Positions 19,509 to 29,000 of a stretch of 64,000 bases of DNA are shown piece by piece. A model generated the notes under the pieces. That model was not told the DNA's origin and searched no databases. It worked only from the letters and a program-made list of their open reading frames with translations. This DNA is from SAR324 cluster bacterium (GTDB lineage: Bacteria; SAR324; XYD2-FULL-50-16): contig JANQGX010000074.1 of NCBI GenBank assembly GCA_028282885.1, forward strand, positions 1-64,000, given 5' to 3'. Every line of letters begins with the position of its first letter. Positions within the stretch are counted from its first letter, which is position 1. A program made the translations under genes and the position numbers.

Positions 19509-21020
19509 ATGAAAAACAGATCTGATGCCAGTCTTCTAACTTTGGGAGATGGTGAATCCGAACCCCGAAACTCCAGTGGTATGATGAAACAAGAGAAAGG
19601 GATAACTGATCTGCAGACAAACAGCAAAATAACCGAACTCTGGCTACATTATATCTGGAAGGACGAAGTGTTTTCCGATTATCCGCTAATGACAAATTCC
19701 GGAAAAGAGTTAAAAGTACTTTTTTCGGGTTGGTACAACAAAGGTTGGGGGCCGGATTTCAAGGATGCCAGGATCGAGATTGACCAGGTTCTTTATTTTG
19801 GAGATGTTGAGATTCATATTGATGAATCTGCCTGGGATCGACATTCACATCAACATGATGAGGCTTATAACAAGGTCATTCTTCACGTTTTTCTCAATCC
19901 TGCAAAATCACCGGCTAAAAACCAGCTGAATAAGGAAATCCCATCTCTGTGTCTGCAATCTGCTAATCTTGAGCAGTTCTGGATTCATCATCCCTCGCCG
20001 AATGAGGTCAGAATCGAGGAGCTGCCCGGTGCATGTGGCTTGATGCTTACAAGTTCGAAGTCGGACAAGCTCAAACATATTATTCGACAAGCTGCTGAGA
20101 ACCGTCTGATCGAAAAATCTGAGCCATTTGTACGGATACTGAATCAAGATGATCAAAAATCAGCAGAAAATCATCTCTTCCTTTCGATTTGTAAATCGAC
20201 CGGTTATTCTGCCAACAGCGACAGGTTCGCAGACCTTGCCAGGAAATATCCCTATCATCATATCAGAACTTTTTTCGAACTTCCGCATCGCCAAAGTCGA
20301 AACGAGATTCTGAGCCGATGGTTTGGTTACCTGGGATATTTGCACAAGATCGATTTCAACTCGATTCATCAGGATGCCAGGAGGGAGTGGCAAGGATTTT
20401 ATCAACTCTGGAACAATAGTGAAGGCCAACAATCTGCAAATGCTGTCAAACCTAAAACGGCATCACGACCGCTCAACAGCCCTGTCAGAAGACTGATTGG
20501 CTTGTATTATCATTTGGAGCATTCCTGGTTTCAGGGGTTAATCAAGACCTGGTTGATCTTTTTGGCTGACTGCCAAAGCCATTTAAAGAACAGCAACGCA
20601 CGTACCTTGGTCAAGAAAGCGCTTGACCACCTCTTTCCCCAGCCGGATTGGGAAATAATGAACACTCAATTGGGATTAGATCAGGCCTCGGGTAAAATCC
20701 CGAAAACAAGATTTATTGGATACCATCGTCAACTGATAATACTGGCAAATAGCATTTTACCTTTTTTTCTGGCCTGGGCTCGTATACATGGGGATTTACA
20801 GCTTGAGAAGAATTTGTTCTCGCTTTTTTTATTACTTCCCGGCGAAGGGAACAATCGCAAAACTAGGTTTATGGAAAACAGGTTATTCAAATCATTTGCA
20901 GATTTTCGCTGCCCCAAAAATCTCGGGTACTATCAAGGCCTGATCCAAATTCATGATGACTGTTGTACCAGTTTCTATGAAGGTTGTGATAACTGCTCGT
21001 TGTTAAAGCTCTTGCGCTAG
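19509..21020 (+). CDS. DUF2851 family protein
   Basis: This matches the DUF2851 family, conserved proteins of unknown function best known from Bacteroidota. Recognisable parts are the N-terminal LWLHYIWKDEVFSDYPLMTNSGKELKV, then GWGPDFKDARIEI, FGDVEIHIDESAWDRHSHQHDEAYNKVILHVFL, and a Cys-rich C-terminus (CCTSFYEGCDNCSLL). The conserved His, Asp and Glu residues in the N-terminal block suggest a metal-dependent enzyme, but this is not established. The length of 503 aa fits the longer members. The start is unsure: ATG 19509 adds a 24-residue unconserved lead, and ATG 19581 or 19584 is closer to the conserved region. Its presence outside Bacteroidota is worth noting. Confidence 0.82.
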   Translation: MKNRSDASLLTLGDGESEPRNSSGMMKQEKGITDLQTNSKITELWLHYIWKDEVFSDYPLMTNSGKELKVLFSGWYNKGWGPDFKDARIEIDQVLYFGDVEIHIDESAWDRHSHQHDEAYNKVILHVFLNPAKSPAKNQLNKEIPSLCLQSANLEQFWIHHPSPNEVRIEELPGACGLMLTSSKSDKLKHIIRQAAENRLIEKSEPFVRILNQDDQKSAENHLFLSICKSTGYSANSDRFADLARKYPYHHIRTFFELPHRQSRNEILSRWFGYLGYLHKIDFNSIHQDARREWQGFYQLWNNSEGQQSANAVKPKTASRPLNSPVRRLIGLYYHLEHSWFQGLIKTWLIFLADCQSHLKNSNARTLVKKALDHLFPQPDWEIMNTQLGLDQASGKIPKTRFIGYHRQLIILANSILPFFLAWARIHGDLQLEKNLFSLFLLLPGEGNNRKTRFMENRLFKSFADFRCPKNLGYYQGLIQIHDDCCTSFYEGCDNCSLLKLLR

Positions 21021-21162
21021 TTAAAGCGGGATCTGCGGTTTATCCTGTTGGTAATTATTGTTTCTGTGCTAGATTACAATTAGAGAAAAAGAAGGTAGGA
21101 TAAAAACTCCGCTACTTTGTCGATAAAGCACCTTTCATCAACCAAATCCGAAAAGAACTGAT

Positions 21163-21435
21163 ATGGGCTTGATGTCACTCTTTGGAACAAAGCAAAAGAT
21201 CCTGGTAAATGTTAAATTACTGGCTGGTCTGGACAAGATTGATGGATACAATCCCGAAAAAGGTATAGATCTCTCGGTCCCGGAGGGGATCAAATTGAAG
21301 AAGGCGGTAAAATCCATTGATTTGCAGCAGAGGGAACTGGTCTGTTTTATGATAAACGGCGAAAGAGTTGATAAAAACACTCGACTCAAAGATGGCGATC
21401 AGGTGTTTTGTTTTCTGCCTTTTGCGGGAGGCTGA
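21163..21435 (+). CDS. ThiS/MoaD-like ubiquitin-fold protein ending in GG
   Basis: A 90-aa beta-grasp protein. The segment KILVNVKLLAGLDKI, then ELVCFMINGERVDKNTRLKDGDQVFCFLPFAGG, follows the MoaD/ThiS pattern. The C-terminal Gly-Gly needed for adenylation and thiocarboxylate formation is exactly at the end. Family members carry sulfur for thiamine, molybdopterin or tungsten cofactors, and some lone members have no assigned pathway. No E1-like adenylyltransferase (ThiF/MoeB) is next to it, so its partner must lie outside the window. It is convergent with argB over a 144-bp gap holding a GTCGGC/GCCGAC hairpin. Confidence 0.8.
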   Translation: MGLMSLFGTKQKILVNVKLLAGLDKIDGYNPEKGIDLSVPEGIKLKKAVKSIDLQQRELVCFMINGERVDKNTRLKDGDQVFCFLPFAGG

Positions 21436-21445
21436 TGCCTGGTCA

Positions 21446-21463
21446 GTCGGCAGAAACGCCGAC
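21446..21463. terminator. hairpin between convergent ThiS-like gene and argB
   Basis: GTCGGC (21446-21451) pairs with GCCGAC (21458-21463) over a 6-nt loop, 10 nt after the ThiS-like stop. No T-run follows, so a weak or Rho-assisted terminator is the most that can be claimed. Confidence 0.35.
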
Positions 21464-21579
21464 AATTGAGCTCTATCCTTGGAATGTACTGCTATGAGAG
21501 GCAAAGTAGGGGATAGTTGTACCGAGTCTTTATCATGGCACAATGAAGCGAAGAATCTCACCCGAAACAGAAGTCGTTT

Positions 21580-22458
21580 CTAGATTATAGTCAACATGGT
21601 GCCGGTACCCTTGTCTGTAAACAGTTCGGAGATCACCGCATGGTGGTCCATACCACAGATAATGTGTACCCTTTCGACCCCGTTTTCAAGCGCATGTAAC
21701 ATTCCCCTTACTTTCGGAACCATGCCACCCGATATCACTCCTTCTTCGATCAGTTCCAGAACTTCATTTCTGGTCGCATGATCTATAAGCTCATCGTTTC
21801 GCATAATTCCTTTTACATCTGTCATAAAGATGACTTTCTGGGCTTTCAATGCTACTGCCATATGAGAAGCAACGGTATCTGCGTTAATATTGTAGGTATT
21901 ACCATCCTTGCCCATGCCTATGGGAGAAATGACCGGAATATACCCTTTTTCGATAAGTGTCAGGATCAATTCGGGATTGATTCTGACAATCTCACCCACA
22001 TAGCCCAGGTCGGCCTCCGGGTGCTCCATCTTGGCGGCCAGAATCAAGCGGCCATCTTTCCCACTCATTCCTACTCCAATACCATCCTGGGCGTTGATAT
22101 TGGCGACAATCTCCTTATTGATCGTTCCCGACAGCACCATTTCAGAGATTTTAAGGCTGGAGATGTCCGTAATACGCAATCCGTCGATGAACTTGCTCTC
22201 CAATCCGTATTGTTTTGTAGCTTCAGTAACTTCCGGCCCTCCTCCATGTACAACGACGGGATACATGCCAAGCGATTGCAGCAGGACGATGTCCCTGGCA
22301 AAGGAAACTTTGAACTCTTCCTGAACCATGGCAGCCCCACCATACTTAATGACCACGATCTTTTTCCGGAAGCCTTGGATATAAGAAAGGGCCTCAATTA
22401 AAAGCTGGCGTTTTTCGTCAGCGGGAAGCTTGGAGAGTTGGTCGTTGTTTGTTTTCAT
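21580..22458 (-). CDS. argB: acetylglutamate kinase ArgB
   Basis: ArgB phosphorylates N-acetylglutamate, the second step of arginine synthesis. The amino-acid-kinase fold is unmistakable, with VVIKYGGAAM near residue 36, VVHGGGPEV near 70, and GMSGKDGRLILAAK, NINADTVASHMAVALKA and LTDVKGI-like FMTDVKGIM further on. GGMVPKVRGMLHALENGVERVHIICGMDHH is at the C-terminus. The length of 292 aa is standard. The N-terminal helix (LSKLPADEKRQLLIEALSYIQGF) resembles that of arginine-sensitive hexameric forms, so feedback inhibition is plausible but inferred. No other arg gene is adjacent. The gene is divergent from the aldolase across 270 bp. Confidence 0.97.
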   Translation of the reverse strand: MKTNNDQLSKLPADEKRQLLIEALSYIQGFRKKIVVIKYGGAAMVQEEFKVSFARDIVLLQSLGMYPVVVHGGGPEVTEATKQYGLESKFIDGLRITDISSLKISEMVLSGTINKEIVANINAQDGIGVGMSGKDGRLILAAKMEHPEADLGYVGEIVRINPELILTLIEKGYIPVISPIGMGKDGNTYNINADTVASHMAVALKAQKVIFMTDVKGIMRNDELIDHATRNEVLELIEEGVISGGMVPKVRGMLHALENGVERVHIICGMDHHAVISELFTDKGTGTMLTII

Positions 22459-22728
22459 AGCTCTGTATCTGGGTTGCCGTTGGGCCGATGGGTTAAGGAT
22501 TAACTGACTTGGATAAGCACAATTTTCTGTCTATTGCCATGGTATTAAAACAGTAAGTTTCCGGCAATTGTTTATAACCAATCCAGAGGGATAAAGGGAA
22601 AAAGGATGTATTCCAAAAACTGCCAAATTATCGTGGTCTCAGCATATCGGATAGTGTTAATCTGAAATATGTAACTCAATTGATTTCAATTGTGAATTGA
22701 AGACACAATTACTGAACAGGAGCAAACT

Positions 22729-23763
22729 ATGCCGGTTGCAGATTATCAAACCTATTGCAAGATGCTGGACACTGCGAGAGAACAGCATTTCGCCTTTCCC
22801 GCTATAAACGTCAGCTCAGTTACAACAGCAAATGCTGTTCTGAAAGGCCTGGCCCAGGCAAAATCTGACGGATTGATCCAGGTTTCCACCGGAGGCGGAG
22901 AATTCGCATCGGGATTGGATGTGAAAAATATGGCATTGGGAGCGATCACTTTAGCTCAGCATGTTCACCTTTTGGCGGATCAATATGATGTATTTGTAGC
23001 CCTCCATACCGACCACTGTACCAAGTCAAAGCTGGACGGCTTTGTGCGCCCCCTTATCGAAGAAACCAGAAAAAGACGGAGCCAGGGATTACCCAATTTG
23101 TTCAACTCCCACATGTTTGATGGTTCGGATCTCCCTTTAGAGGAAAATATGGAAATTGCAGTTCCCCTATTAAAAGACTGCGCTGAACTGGAAATTATAT
23201 TGGAGGTTGAGGCAGGCGTTGTTGGGGGGGAAGAAGATGGTGTCAATCACGAAGGAGTGCCTTCGGAAAAGCTCTACACCACTCCCGAGGATATGCTTTA
23301 TGTTTACGAGAAGCTTTCGACTGTAGAAAACGGTAGGTTCATGTTAGCAGCGACTTTCGGTAATGTGCATGGGGTCTATAAACCGGGGAATGTTAAACTC
23401 AGGCCTGCGATCCTTAACGAAGGGCAGGATGCAGTTCGGAAGGCCTATGGAGAAAAGGCAATGATGGATCTGGTATTCCATGGCGGATCAGGCTCGGAAC
23501 TGAAAGATATTCACGAAACCCTTGAATATGGGGTTGTGAAGATGAATGTGGATACTGATACTCAATATGCCTACACGCGACCAATTGTCGAGCATATGTT
23601 GAAAAACTTTGACGCTGTTTTAAAAGTCGAAGGTGAGGTAGGCAACAAGAAGTTTTATGATCCAAGAAGTTATAATAAAAAAGCTGAAGAGGCGATGGCC
23701 AACCGCGTAGCTCAGGCAGCTCAAGACCTGAAAGCAACCGGAAAAACCATTTTTAAGGGATAG
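22729..23763 (+). CDS. fbaA: class II fructose-bisphosphate aldolase
   Basis: It catalyses reversible cleavage of fructose 1,6-bisphosphate to glyceraldehyde-3-phosphate and dihydroxyacetone phosphate in glycolysis and gluconeogenesis. Zinc and substrate ligands are visible: ALHTDHCTKS, ILEVEAGVVGGEEDGV, ATFGNVHGVYKPGNVKL, DLVFHGGSGSEL and VVKMNVDTDTQYAYT. This is the FbaA-like class IIA type. The length of 344 aa is close to the E. coli enzyme (359 aa). AGGAG stands 7 nt before the ATG, one of the better ribosome binding sites in the window. The upstream 270 bp hold repeated CAATTG words but no operator that I can name. It stands alone as a unit ahead of two tRNA genes. Confidence 0.97.
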   Translation: MPVADYQTYCKMLDTAREQHFAFPAINVSSVTTANAVLKGLAQAKSDGLIQVSTGGGEFASGLDVKNMALGAITLAQHVHLLADQYDVFVALHTDHCTKSKLDGFVRPLIEETRKRRSQGLPNLFNSHMFDGSDLPLEENMEIAVPLLKDCAELEIILEVEAGVVGGEEDGVNHEGVPSEKLYTTPEDMLYVYEKLSTVENGRFMLAATFGNVHGVYKPGNVKLRPAILNEGQDAVRKAYGEKAMMDLVFHGGSGSELKDIHETLEYGVVKMNVDTDTQYAYTRPIVEHMLKNFDAVLKVEGEVGNKKFYDPRSYNKKAEEAMANRVAQAAQDLKATGKTIFKG

Positions 23764-23940
23764 CCCGAGCTTTGGTTTACCCCATGGGAATCCACGCCAA
23801 TCGATAACCTGCTACTGCCCCGTTATGTTTTTTATCAGGGGTGAAACGAGCTACCGGATCGAATGGCGGTAAACGATTTGTAATTGCAAATGGTTAGATT
23901 ACGGTTTGACCTAAAAAAAACCGGGCAAAGAAGTTTTTTA

Positions 23941-23969
23941 TTGACAGTTTAAGCTTTTACCTATACAGT
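23941..23969 (+). promoter_or_regulatory. sigma-70 promoter for the tRNA pair
   Basis: A perfect -35 TTGACA is at 23941-23946, preceded by A- and T-rich runs that could act as an UP element. The -10 is either TATACA (23962-23967, 15-bp spacer) or TACAGT (23964-23969, 17-bp spacer). Transcription would start about 18-20 nt before the tRNA-Lys 5' end. Confidence 0.65.
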
Positions 23970-23993
23970 TACCGAATAATCTCTACGAGACAC

Positions 23994-24069
23994 GGGTCGG
24001 TAGCTCAGTCGGTAGAGCACCTGGCTTTTAACCAGGTGGTCATGGGTTCGATCCCCATCCGGCTCACCA
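23994..24069 (+). tRNA. tRNA-Lys (anticodon TTT)
   Basis: A full cloverleaf is present. The acceptor strands GGGTCGG and CCGGCTC pair with one G-T, and the D stem is GCTC/GAGC. The anticodon stem CCTGG/CCAGG encloses CTTTTAA, with anticodon TTT at 24027-24029. The T arm is ATGGG-TTCGATC-CCCAT. The CCA tail is encoded (24067-24069). Confidence 0.97.
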
Positions 24070-24080
24070 GTCTCTTAGGT

Positions 24081-24157
24081 GTCCCCATCGTCTAGTCGGC
24101 CTAGGACACCGCCCTTTCACGGCGGCGACAGGGGTTCGAATCCCCTTGGGGATGCCA
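24081..24157 (+). tRNA. tRNA-Glu (anticodon TTC)
   Basis: The acceptor strands GTCCCCA and TGGGGAT pair with a terminal G-T. The anticodon stem CCGCC/GGCGG encloses CTTTCAC, with anticodon TTC at 24116-24118. The T arm is AGGGG-TTCGAAT-CCCCT. CCA is encoded at the end. It lies 11 nt after tRNA-Lys and is surely in the same transcript. Confidence 0.97.
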
Positions 24158-24248
24158 AACTCACCTCGGCATCTACAAGAACATCTTCTTCCGGATTTCA
24201 TCTTATTTACCGTCCCCATCAATATCGGATACTGTCTTCCCGTTATCT

Positions 24249-24527
24249 TCATTGGTGATCCGTAGGTGCTCCGGTTTGAGCAACCTTGGCTGGCGACCCA
24301 CAGGTATGCATCATCCTTGGCACATCGTGGGGATTTCCAGGGATGTCCGGAAGTGATTCGTCAAAAACTTCCGGATTGGCAATGCTCTCTTCTTCCGGAA
24401 AAACGTTGCCTTGCCGGATGTTTTGCATATAATCAGTGGCATATTGTTTGGCTTTCTCGAAGATGGATTGATCGGCTTTCTGTTTGTCGAGGATCTCTTG
24501 AAAATCGTGAGGATACGCTCTCATCAC
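24249..24527 (-). pseudogene. N-terminal remnant of a group II PLP-dependent decarboxylase
   Basis: The 92-aa reading frame matches the start of the pyridoxal-dependent decarboxylase family. It has a helical AKQYATDYMQNIRQGNVFP, then EVFDESLPDIPGNPHDVPRMMH and CGSPAKVAQTG. Intact relatives continue with a GGRYFGFV-like segment and about 370 more residues carrying the PLP lysine. Here the match stops at AQTG, and the frame ends after seven unrelated residues. The PLP-binding part is gone, so the product cannot be an active decarboxylase. The break lies about 110 bp from the 3' end of the tRNA-Glu gene. tRNA 3' ends are common integration sites, so a past insertion/deletion is a reasonable inference. 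ATG 24524 is an alternative start. Confidence 0.65.
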
Positions 24528-24645
24528 TTTCGATTGAAGTGAAACGATCGGGATAGTGCTTTTTTGATTTCAGTTGAGGTGATCAGTGCGCATTTCGGCT
24601 GTCGAAAACAATCTGACTTTCGAAATATCAGGGGGTCCTTGTTCG

Positions 24646-25686
24646 CTATATCGCAGCACCTTCGATTAAATCGTCGATATCCTGCTGGCTGGACTTACCG
24701 CCTGATTTATACAAGTCGATGATCTGCTTGCCGATACCAAACCAGTATTCCCTTCCTTGCGAGACCAGATCTTTCAGCTCTACATAATCCTTACTTTTTT
24801 GCCAGGATTTATAGCTTTGGTAGAGGCTGGGATAAAGTTCTTTTCGCATGTCTGAGAATCCGGCAAAATAGAGATGCAACGAGGGATCAAACTTTTTAGA
24901 CAGCAGGTAGGGAAGCGTCGTCATGCAGTCTGCAGCCAGATCCCTGACGGCACGAAGGAGAATCTCGGTTTTGGTGTGTACGAAGTCCACGATCATATCA
25001 CGCCAGAAATGATCATATTCCTTTTCCAAAAGACCTTCCCCGATTTCATGTTGAATCACTGTTTCCAGTTCGTTTTCGGTGATGTCTTCGATGGCTTTGA
25101 CAGGATTATCTTTAAATGGGTAGAAGCTCATGGCTTTTCCCAGGTCATTATCCCGTTTTGAAAAACACCACTCATCGTACCTTGACCAGAGGAAATAGCG
25201 CATGGCTTCCTTCCGGATAAAAATCAGGTTGTCATGGAAGAGTGCCGGTGGGCCGAACAATCCCCTTGCATATTCGTCGGAAGAGATGATGATCTCAAAG
25301 CCGGATCGGTTCTCTTTTTTATCTAATTTGGCCAGAAAGAAGAGAGGAACCGCACCGTAACTTAATCCGCCGCTGTATACCAATCCTTCAGTTTCCAGCT
25401 TTTGATTAATGACCCTGGCGTGAAATGGGTTATAATAATCTCCATTAATGGCAAGGCGACTGAAGGGTTCTCCTTCAATCTCTTCCCAGTGCTCTTCAAT
25501 TCCGGCTATCCATTGATGAATATCTTCATTGATCAGATCTTCATGTAGAGGAATTCGATTGTGCCATCGATAAAAGTCCCTCATCTTTAGCAGATAAATG
25601 CATAAGCCGTAATCCTGTCCGTGATCGGCATCAACGAGGTCGCAATTCTTTTGGACCGTCGTGGTAAGTTTTTCAAGATCAGTCAT
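24646..25686 (-). CDS. conserved hypothetical protein, Sfum_1244-like
   Basis: A 346-aa soluble protein without signal or membrane segments. From memory the N-terminal pattern CDLVDADHGQDYGLCIYLLKMRDFYRWHNRIPLHEDL resembles a family annotated in deltaproteobacteria as Sfum_1244-like, of unknown function; I hold this at moderate confidence. Other visible segments are YNPFHARVINQKLETEGLVYSGG, LSRYFLW-like MRYFLWSRYDEW, and the acidic/His-bearing ELETVIQHEIGEGLL, which could be a metal site but lacks a clean HExxH. The start ATG 25686 has AGAGATG context with a modest ribosome binding site. It lies downstream of the kinase-ATPase operon on the same strand, separated by about 250 bp. Confidence 0.75.
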   Translation of the reverse strand: MTDLEKLTTTVQKNCDLVDADHGQDYGLCIYLLKMRDFYRWHNRIPLHEDLINEDIHQWIAGIEEHWEEIEGEPFSRLAINGDYYNPFHARVINQKLETEGLVYSGGLSYGAVPLFFLAKLDKKENRSGFEIIISSDEYARGLFGPPALFHDNLIFIRKEAMRYFLWSRYDEWCFSKRDNDLGKAMSFYPFKDNPVKAIEDITENELETVIQHEIGEGLLEKEYDHFWRDMIVDFVHTKTEILLRAVRDLAADCMTTLPYLLSKKFDPSLHLYFAGFSDMRKELYPSLYQSYKSWQKSKDYVELKDLVSQGREYWFGIGKQIIDLYKSGGKSSQQDIDDLIEGAAI

Positions 25687-25934
25687 CTCTAAAGGTTCTC
25701 CACAAAGCCGGAATTTCCGTTTAAGGAGTTATTTGCCTGTTATTTTGACACAGCATTGCTTCCACGAGCTGGAGTGTTGCCAGATCACCGTTTTTATTCA
25801 TTTTTAACCAATGAAGCCATCTGTGTTTCTCTTCTCTTTAATTATAATTCATATGTGGTTTGAGGACTATGAAATAATGAGCGAAATCCTTCCCCGGCCC
25901 ATGCGTAAAACTCCCTTGGGTGAAGTGACGCCGA
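25687..25934. other. intergenic region, nothing recognised
   Basis: Between the conserved hypothetical gene and the small 47-aa ORF. It is AT-rich in the left half. No tRNA, hairpin with T-run or family-like reading frame was seen. It may carry the promoter of the 346-aa protein gene. Confidence 0.4.
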
Positions 25935-26078
25935 TTATAATCTGGTCGCTGGCTTCAACAGCTCTTCGACCTTGTCCGAGATCTGGTAGGCGGGGTGCGT
26001 TTCGGGAATCAGTGGGCCATTTGAATAAAAAAAGGAGTCTTCGGTGATCCGTAATTCCATTTTGTTGAAATGAATCAT
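25935..26078 (-). CDS. small ORF, 47 aa, immediately after the kinase-ATPase gene
   Basis: ATG at 26078 lies 10 nt beyond the stop of the 1517-aa signalling protein on the same strand. It opens a 47-codon frame ending in TAA at 25935-25937. The peptide includes MELRITEDSFFYSNG and AYQISDKVEELLKP. It has normal amino acid balance, a mildly acidic helix at the end and no membrane segment. No ribosome binding site is evident, so it would depend on translational coupling. It could be a small accessory protein of the signalling operon or the remnant of a longer gene. I recognise no family. Confidence 0.35.
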   Translation of the reverse strand: MIHFNKMELRITEDSFFYSNGPLIPETHPAYQISDKVEELLKPATRL

Positions 26079-26088
26079 CTGCGCCGGG

Positions 26089-29000
26089 TCATACAATCCT
26101 GCTCTGCAGCTCCTGTTCCAGGACTTGTATTCGTTTTTCCAATACTCTTTTGGAGTTTTTCAACTCAGCAGATATTTTTGCCGTTTGATCGATGAGAAGG
26201 GAGTTTTCTATTGAGATGGAGACTTGCGAAATCAACAGGGTAATCATTTCCACCAATTTGGGAGAGAACACCCCGGGTTCAGACCGATTCTCAAGATAGA
26301 GAATGCCGTTCAATCTTTCATGATAGATAATGGGATGACAAAGGATGGATTTAGGCTTCTTTTCCTTTATATATCTATTATAGGAGAACATGTTATTTTT
26401 GCTGGCATCATCGAGCACCATGTTTCTCCTGGTTCGTATAACATAAAATACAACGCTATGAGCAATATCTTCGAACTCTCCAAGCAAAACCGACATCTGC
26501 CTGATGTTCAGGGTTTCAGCTTTCTCCACCTCCGCAACGATTTTGAGGTGATTCTCCATTTCCAGCAGAAAGTATCCCTTTCCGGCTTTGGTGTTCTCCA
26601 TAACTACTGAAAGCAGTTTTTCAATTCTGCTTTGCATATCATTTTCTTCCGCAATTTCGCGAGAGATTGCAAGAATGGATGAGAGGTCGTACAGCAGGGA
26701 TCTCTCTTTTCCGGCGGTGTCCTTGCTCATTTCCTCATCATCAAATCTTTGTCTTTTTTTCAAAAGTTGTGGGTATCGATTTTCCACCTGTCTTAGCTTC
26801 CCCATCGCTCCCCATTTGATATAGGCCAGGCAGGCCTTCCTAATATAAGCAGTTGCGATGGTTGTTTTTTCCTTTGAGAGGTAATATTGAGCAGCCAGTT
26901 CGTTTGCTATGGCTTCATTTTGAATGAAGCCATTTTCAGTTGAAGTCTGAATCGCCTCATCAAAGAGATCGCCGGCTTTTATATAATTTCCGGATATCCC
27001 GGCAATCAAGGCAGAAATAATCAGTTCCTTGTCTTTAAAATTGATGGCGCAACCTTCGGCCAGGGTCGAAAGCTTCTGATGATTATTTCTCAGGATGTCC
27101 CAGAACTTTTTCTTTTCATTGGCGTTAAGCTGATCGTAGTTATCAATGATTATAAGGGAATAGTAAAAGTAGTGTTCCGAAATAGCCAACTGGGAATAAC
27201 TGCCGATCAACTCATCGGATTTCTGAATGAGGTCTAGTGCTACAGAGGAGTTGTAAAACAGGTAGTTAATCTGGGCACTTACCAGATAGTACCACTGTTT
27301 CATCTGGACGTTCACTCCCGATTCCACTGATTCCTGGAGTTCTTTGATTTCCGGTAACCGGTCCGGGGAGATTTGAGATGAATATCTCTCCTCCTTCAAG
27401 GCCATCATCAACCGGGATGTCTTTAGGATATTCAGGAGTGCGGGATTTTCCAATTGTTCGACAAAATCCTGGTGTTTTTTAACCTCTTTCTCAATTTCTT
27501 CCAGGGGCAGACCGACTATTATCTGTGTTTTTAACAGGTATTCGATGCTCAAAGCAGCGCTGATATAGTCCCCATAGTCCATTCCTGCCCTGTGGGAACG
27601 CTTCAGGTAGCGGATATTGTCAACGGACTTTTTCTTCCAATGCCCGATATAACTCCCGAATAGAAAATTCAGTTGGCTGATCAGGCCAAAACGTTCGAAC
27701 TTGTTGTTCAGGTTCAGCGCCAGGCGCCCCATGGCGTATCCGTTCTCATAATCCTGAAGACCGGAACAGAGAATAACCGCGTAATTCATATATCCGTACG
27801 CCGAACTGTCTGTGTTTCCGAAATGCATACTTATTTCAATCATTCTAAGGGTCAGGAAAATCCAAAGGTTTCGTTTGACGATATACGCAGCGGGAATGAT
27901 GTTGGTAATAAGGCTAAGCAGAGCTTTCTTGTCCTGGTCCTTGAGTTCCGGGTGATTGAGGAGTTCGTCGACAGTTGTCTCTTCCAGCAGGGAATGAATA
28001 TCCTGGAGTTTGATTTGAGAAACCATGGTGATCTCGGCATCATTCGGGGGAATCTCTTCCTCGAAGATGGTATTTAATGCATTGAGACCAATGGCAATGG
28101 CTTCTTCCAGGTTGTTGTTTTTGATATAGAGGTTCAGTTTCAGATTGATTACATCCACCTTCTCCCGATTGGTGTGGATATGTCCCAGCAACAGGTCGAA
28201 TATAGGTTCTGCTGCTTCCGTATTGCCGATAAAATACTCACATTCCGATCTTTTCAGATAAAGATCCTTTGTCAGCTCGTACTCTTTTTCCCAACTGCTT
28301 CTGGAAAGCAGCTCGGAGCCGATGGAGAAGAATTTCCAGGCGGTTTCAAATGCTGCGGCTTCCTTGGATTTGATACCGGCAATCAGGTTCAGTCGGGCCA
28401 GTTCATGTCTTTCTGCCTGCTTCGTAATGAGCTGAAGCCCCTGGTTCATCTGGTTAACGATCTGGTAGGCGTTCTTGTCCAGATCCCGTTTGGAGCTGTT
28501 GCTAAGCAACAACCTGCCCAGCATGATATGGATCGACTTTCTTTCCCTGGCCTTCAACAGGGAATAGGTAGCTTTTAATACCCTGCTGTGGGTAAATTGA
28601 TAAAGAGTCTTGTTTTTTTTGCGTCTTGATCGTTTCAAATCAAAACTGGGCAGAATATCCCTGCCCCTGGGAACCAGTTCGATCAGGCCCTTCTCCATTG
28701 GTTCGTCCAGAAGGTTAACCACGGTTTTTTTACTGCTTTGAGTGGCCATCACCAAGGTGTCCAGATCGAACTGATTACCGATACAGGAGGCAATCTTCAA
28801 AATATCGATCGATTTCTCCTGCAGGCTTTTAACCTTTTCTGCCATCAGGTCTACTACATTGTCCGGGATTTTCACCTTTCGAATGTCATGCAAATTCCAG
28901 ATCCATTTGCCGTCCTTGGGTTCAAAACGGATCAGTTTCTTCTCGTGCAGTGTGCTCAGGTATTGCTTTACGAAATATGGATTTCCGCCTGTTTTTTCAA

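Noticed and set aside
21778..22401. 207-aa plus-strand frame opposite argB
   Set aside because: It is fully antisense to a well-conserved argB, has no ribosome binding site and no family-like sequence; it arises from argB codon bias.
23764..23940. ATTTGTAATTGCAAAT near-palindrome downstream of the aldolase gene
   Set aside because: Imperfect, AT-rich and not followed by a T-run; not enough to call a terminator or operator.
25811..26047. 78-aa plus-strand frame in the gap right of the Sfum_1244-like gene
   Set aside because: Odd composition, no ribosome binding site, and antisense to the minus-strand 47-aa ORF, which looks more protein-like.
24254..26053. 11-bp repeat GGTGATCCGTA at 24254 and 26043, possible attachment-site pair
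   Set aside because: Eleven bases in about 2 kb is near chance expectation and neither copy overlaps the tRNA 3' end.
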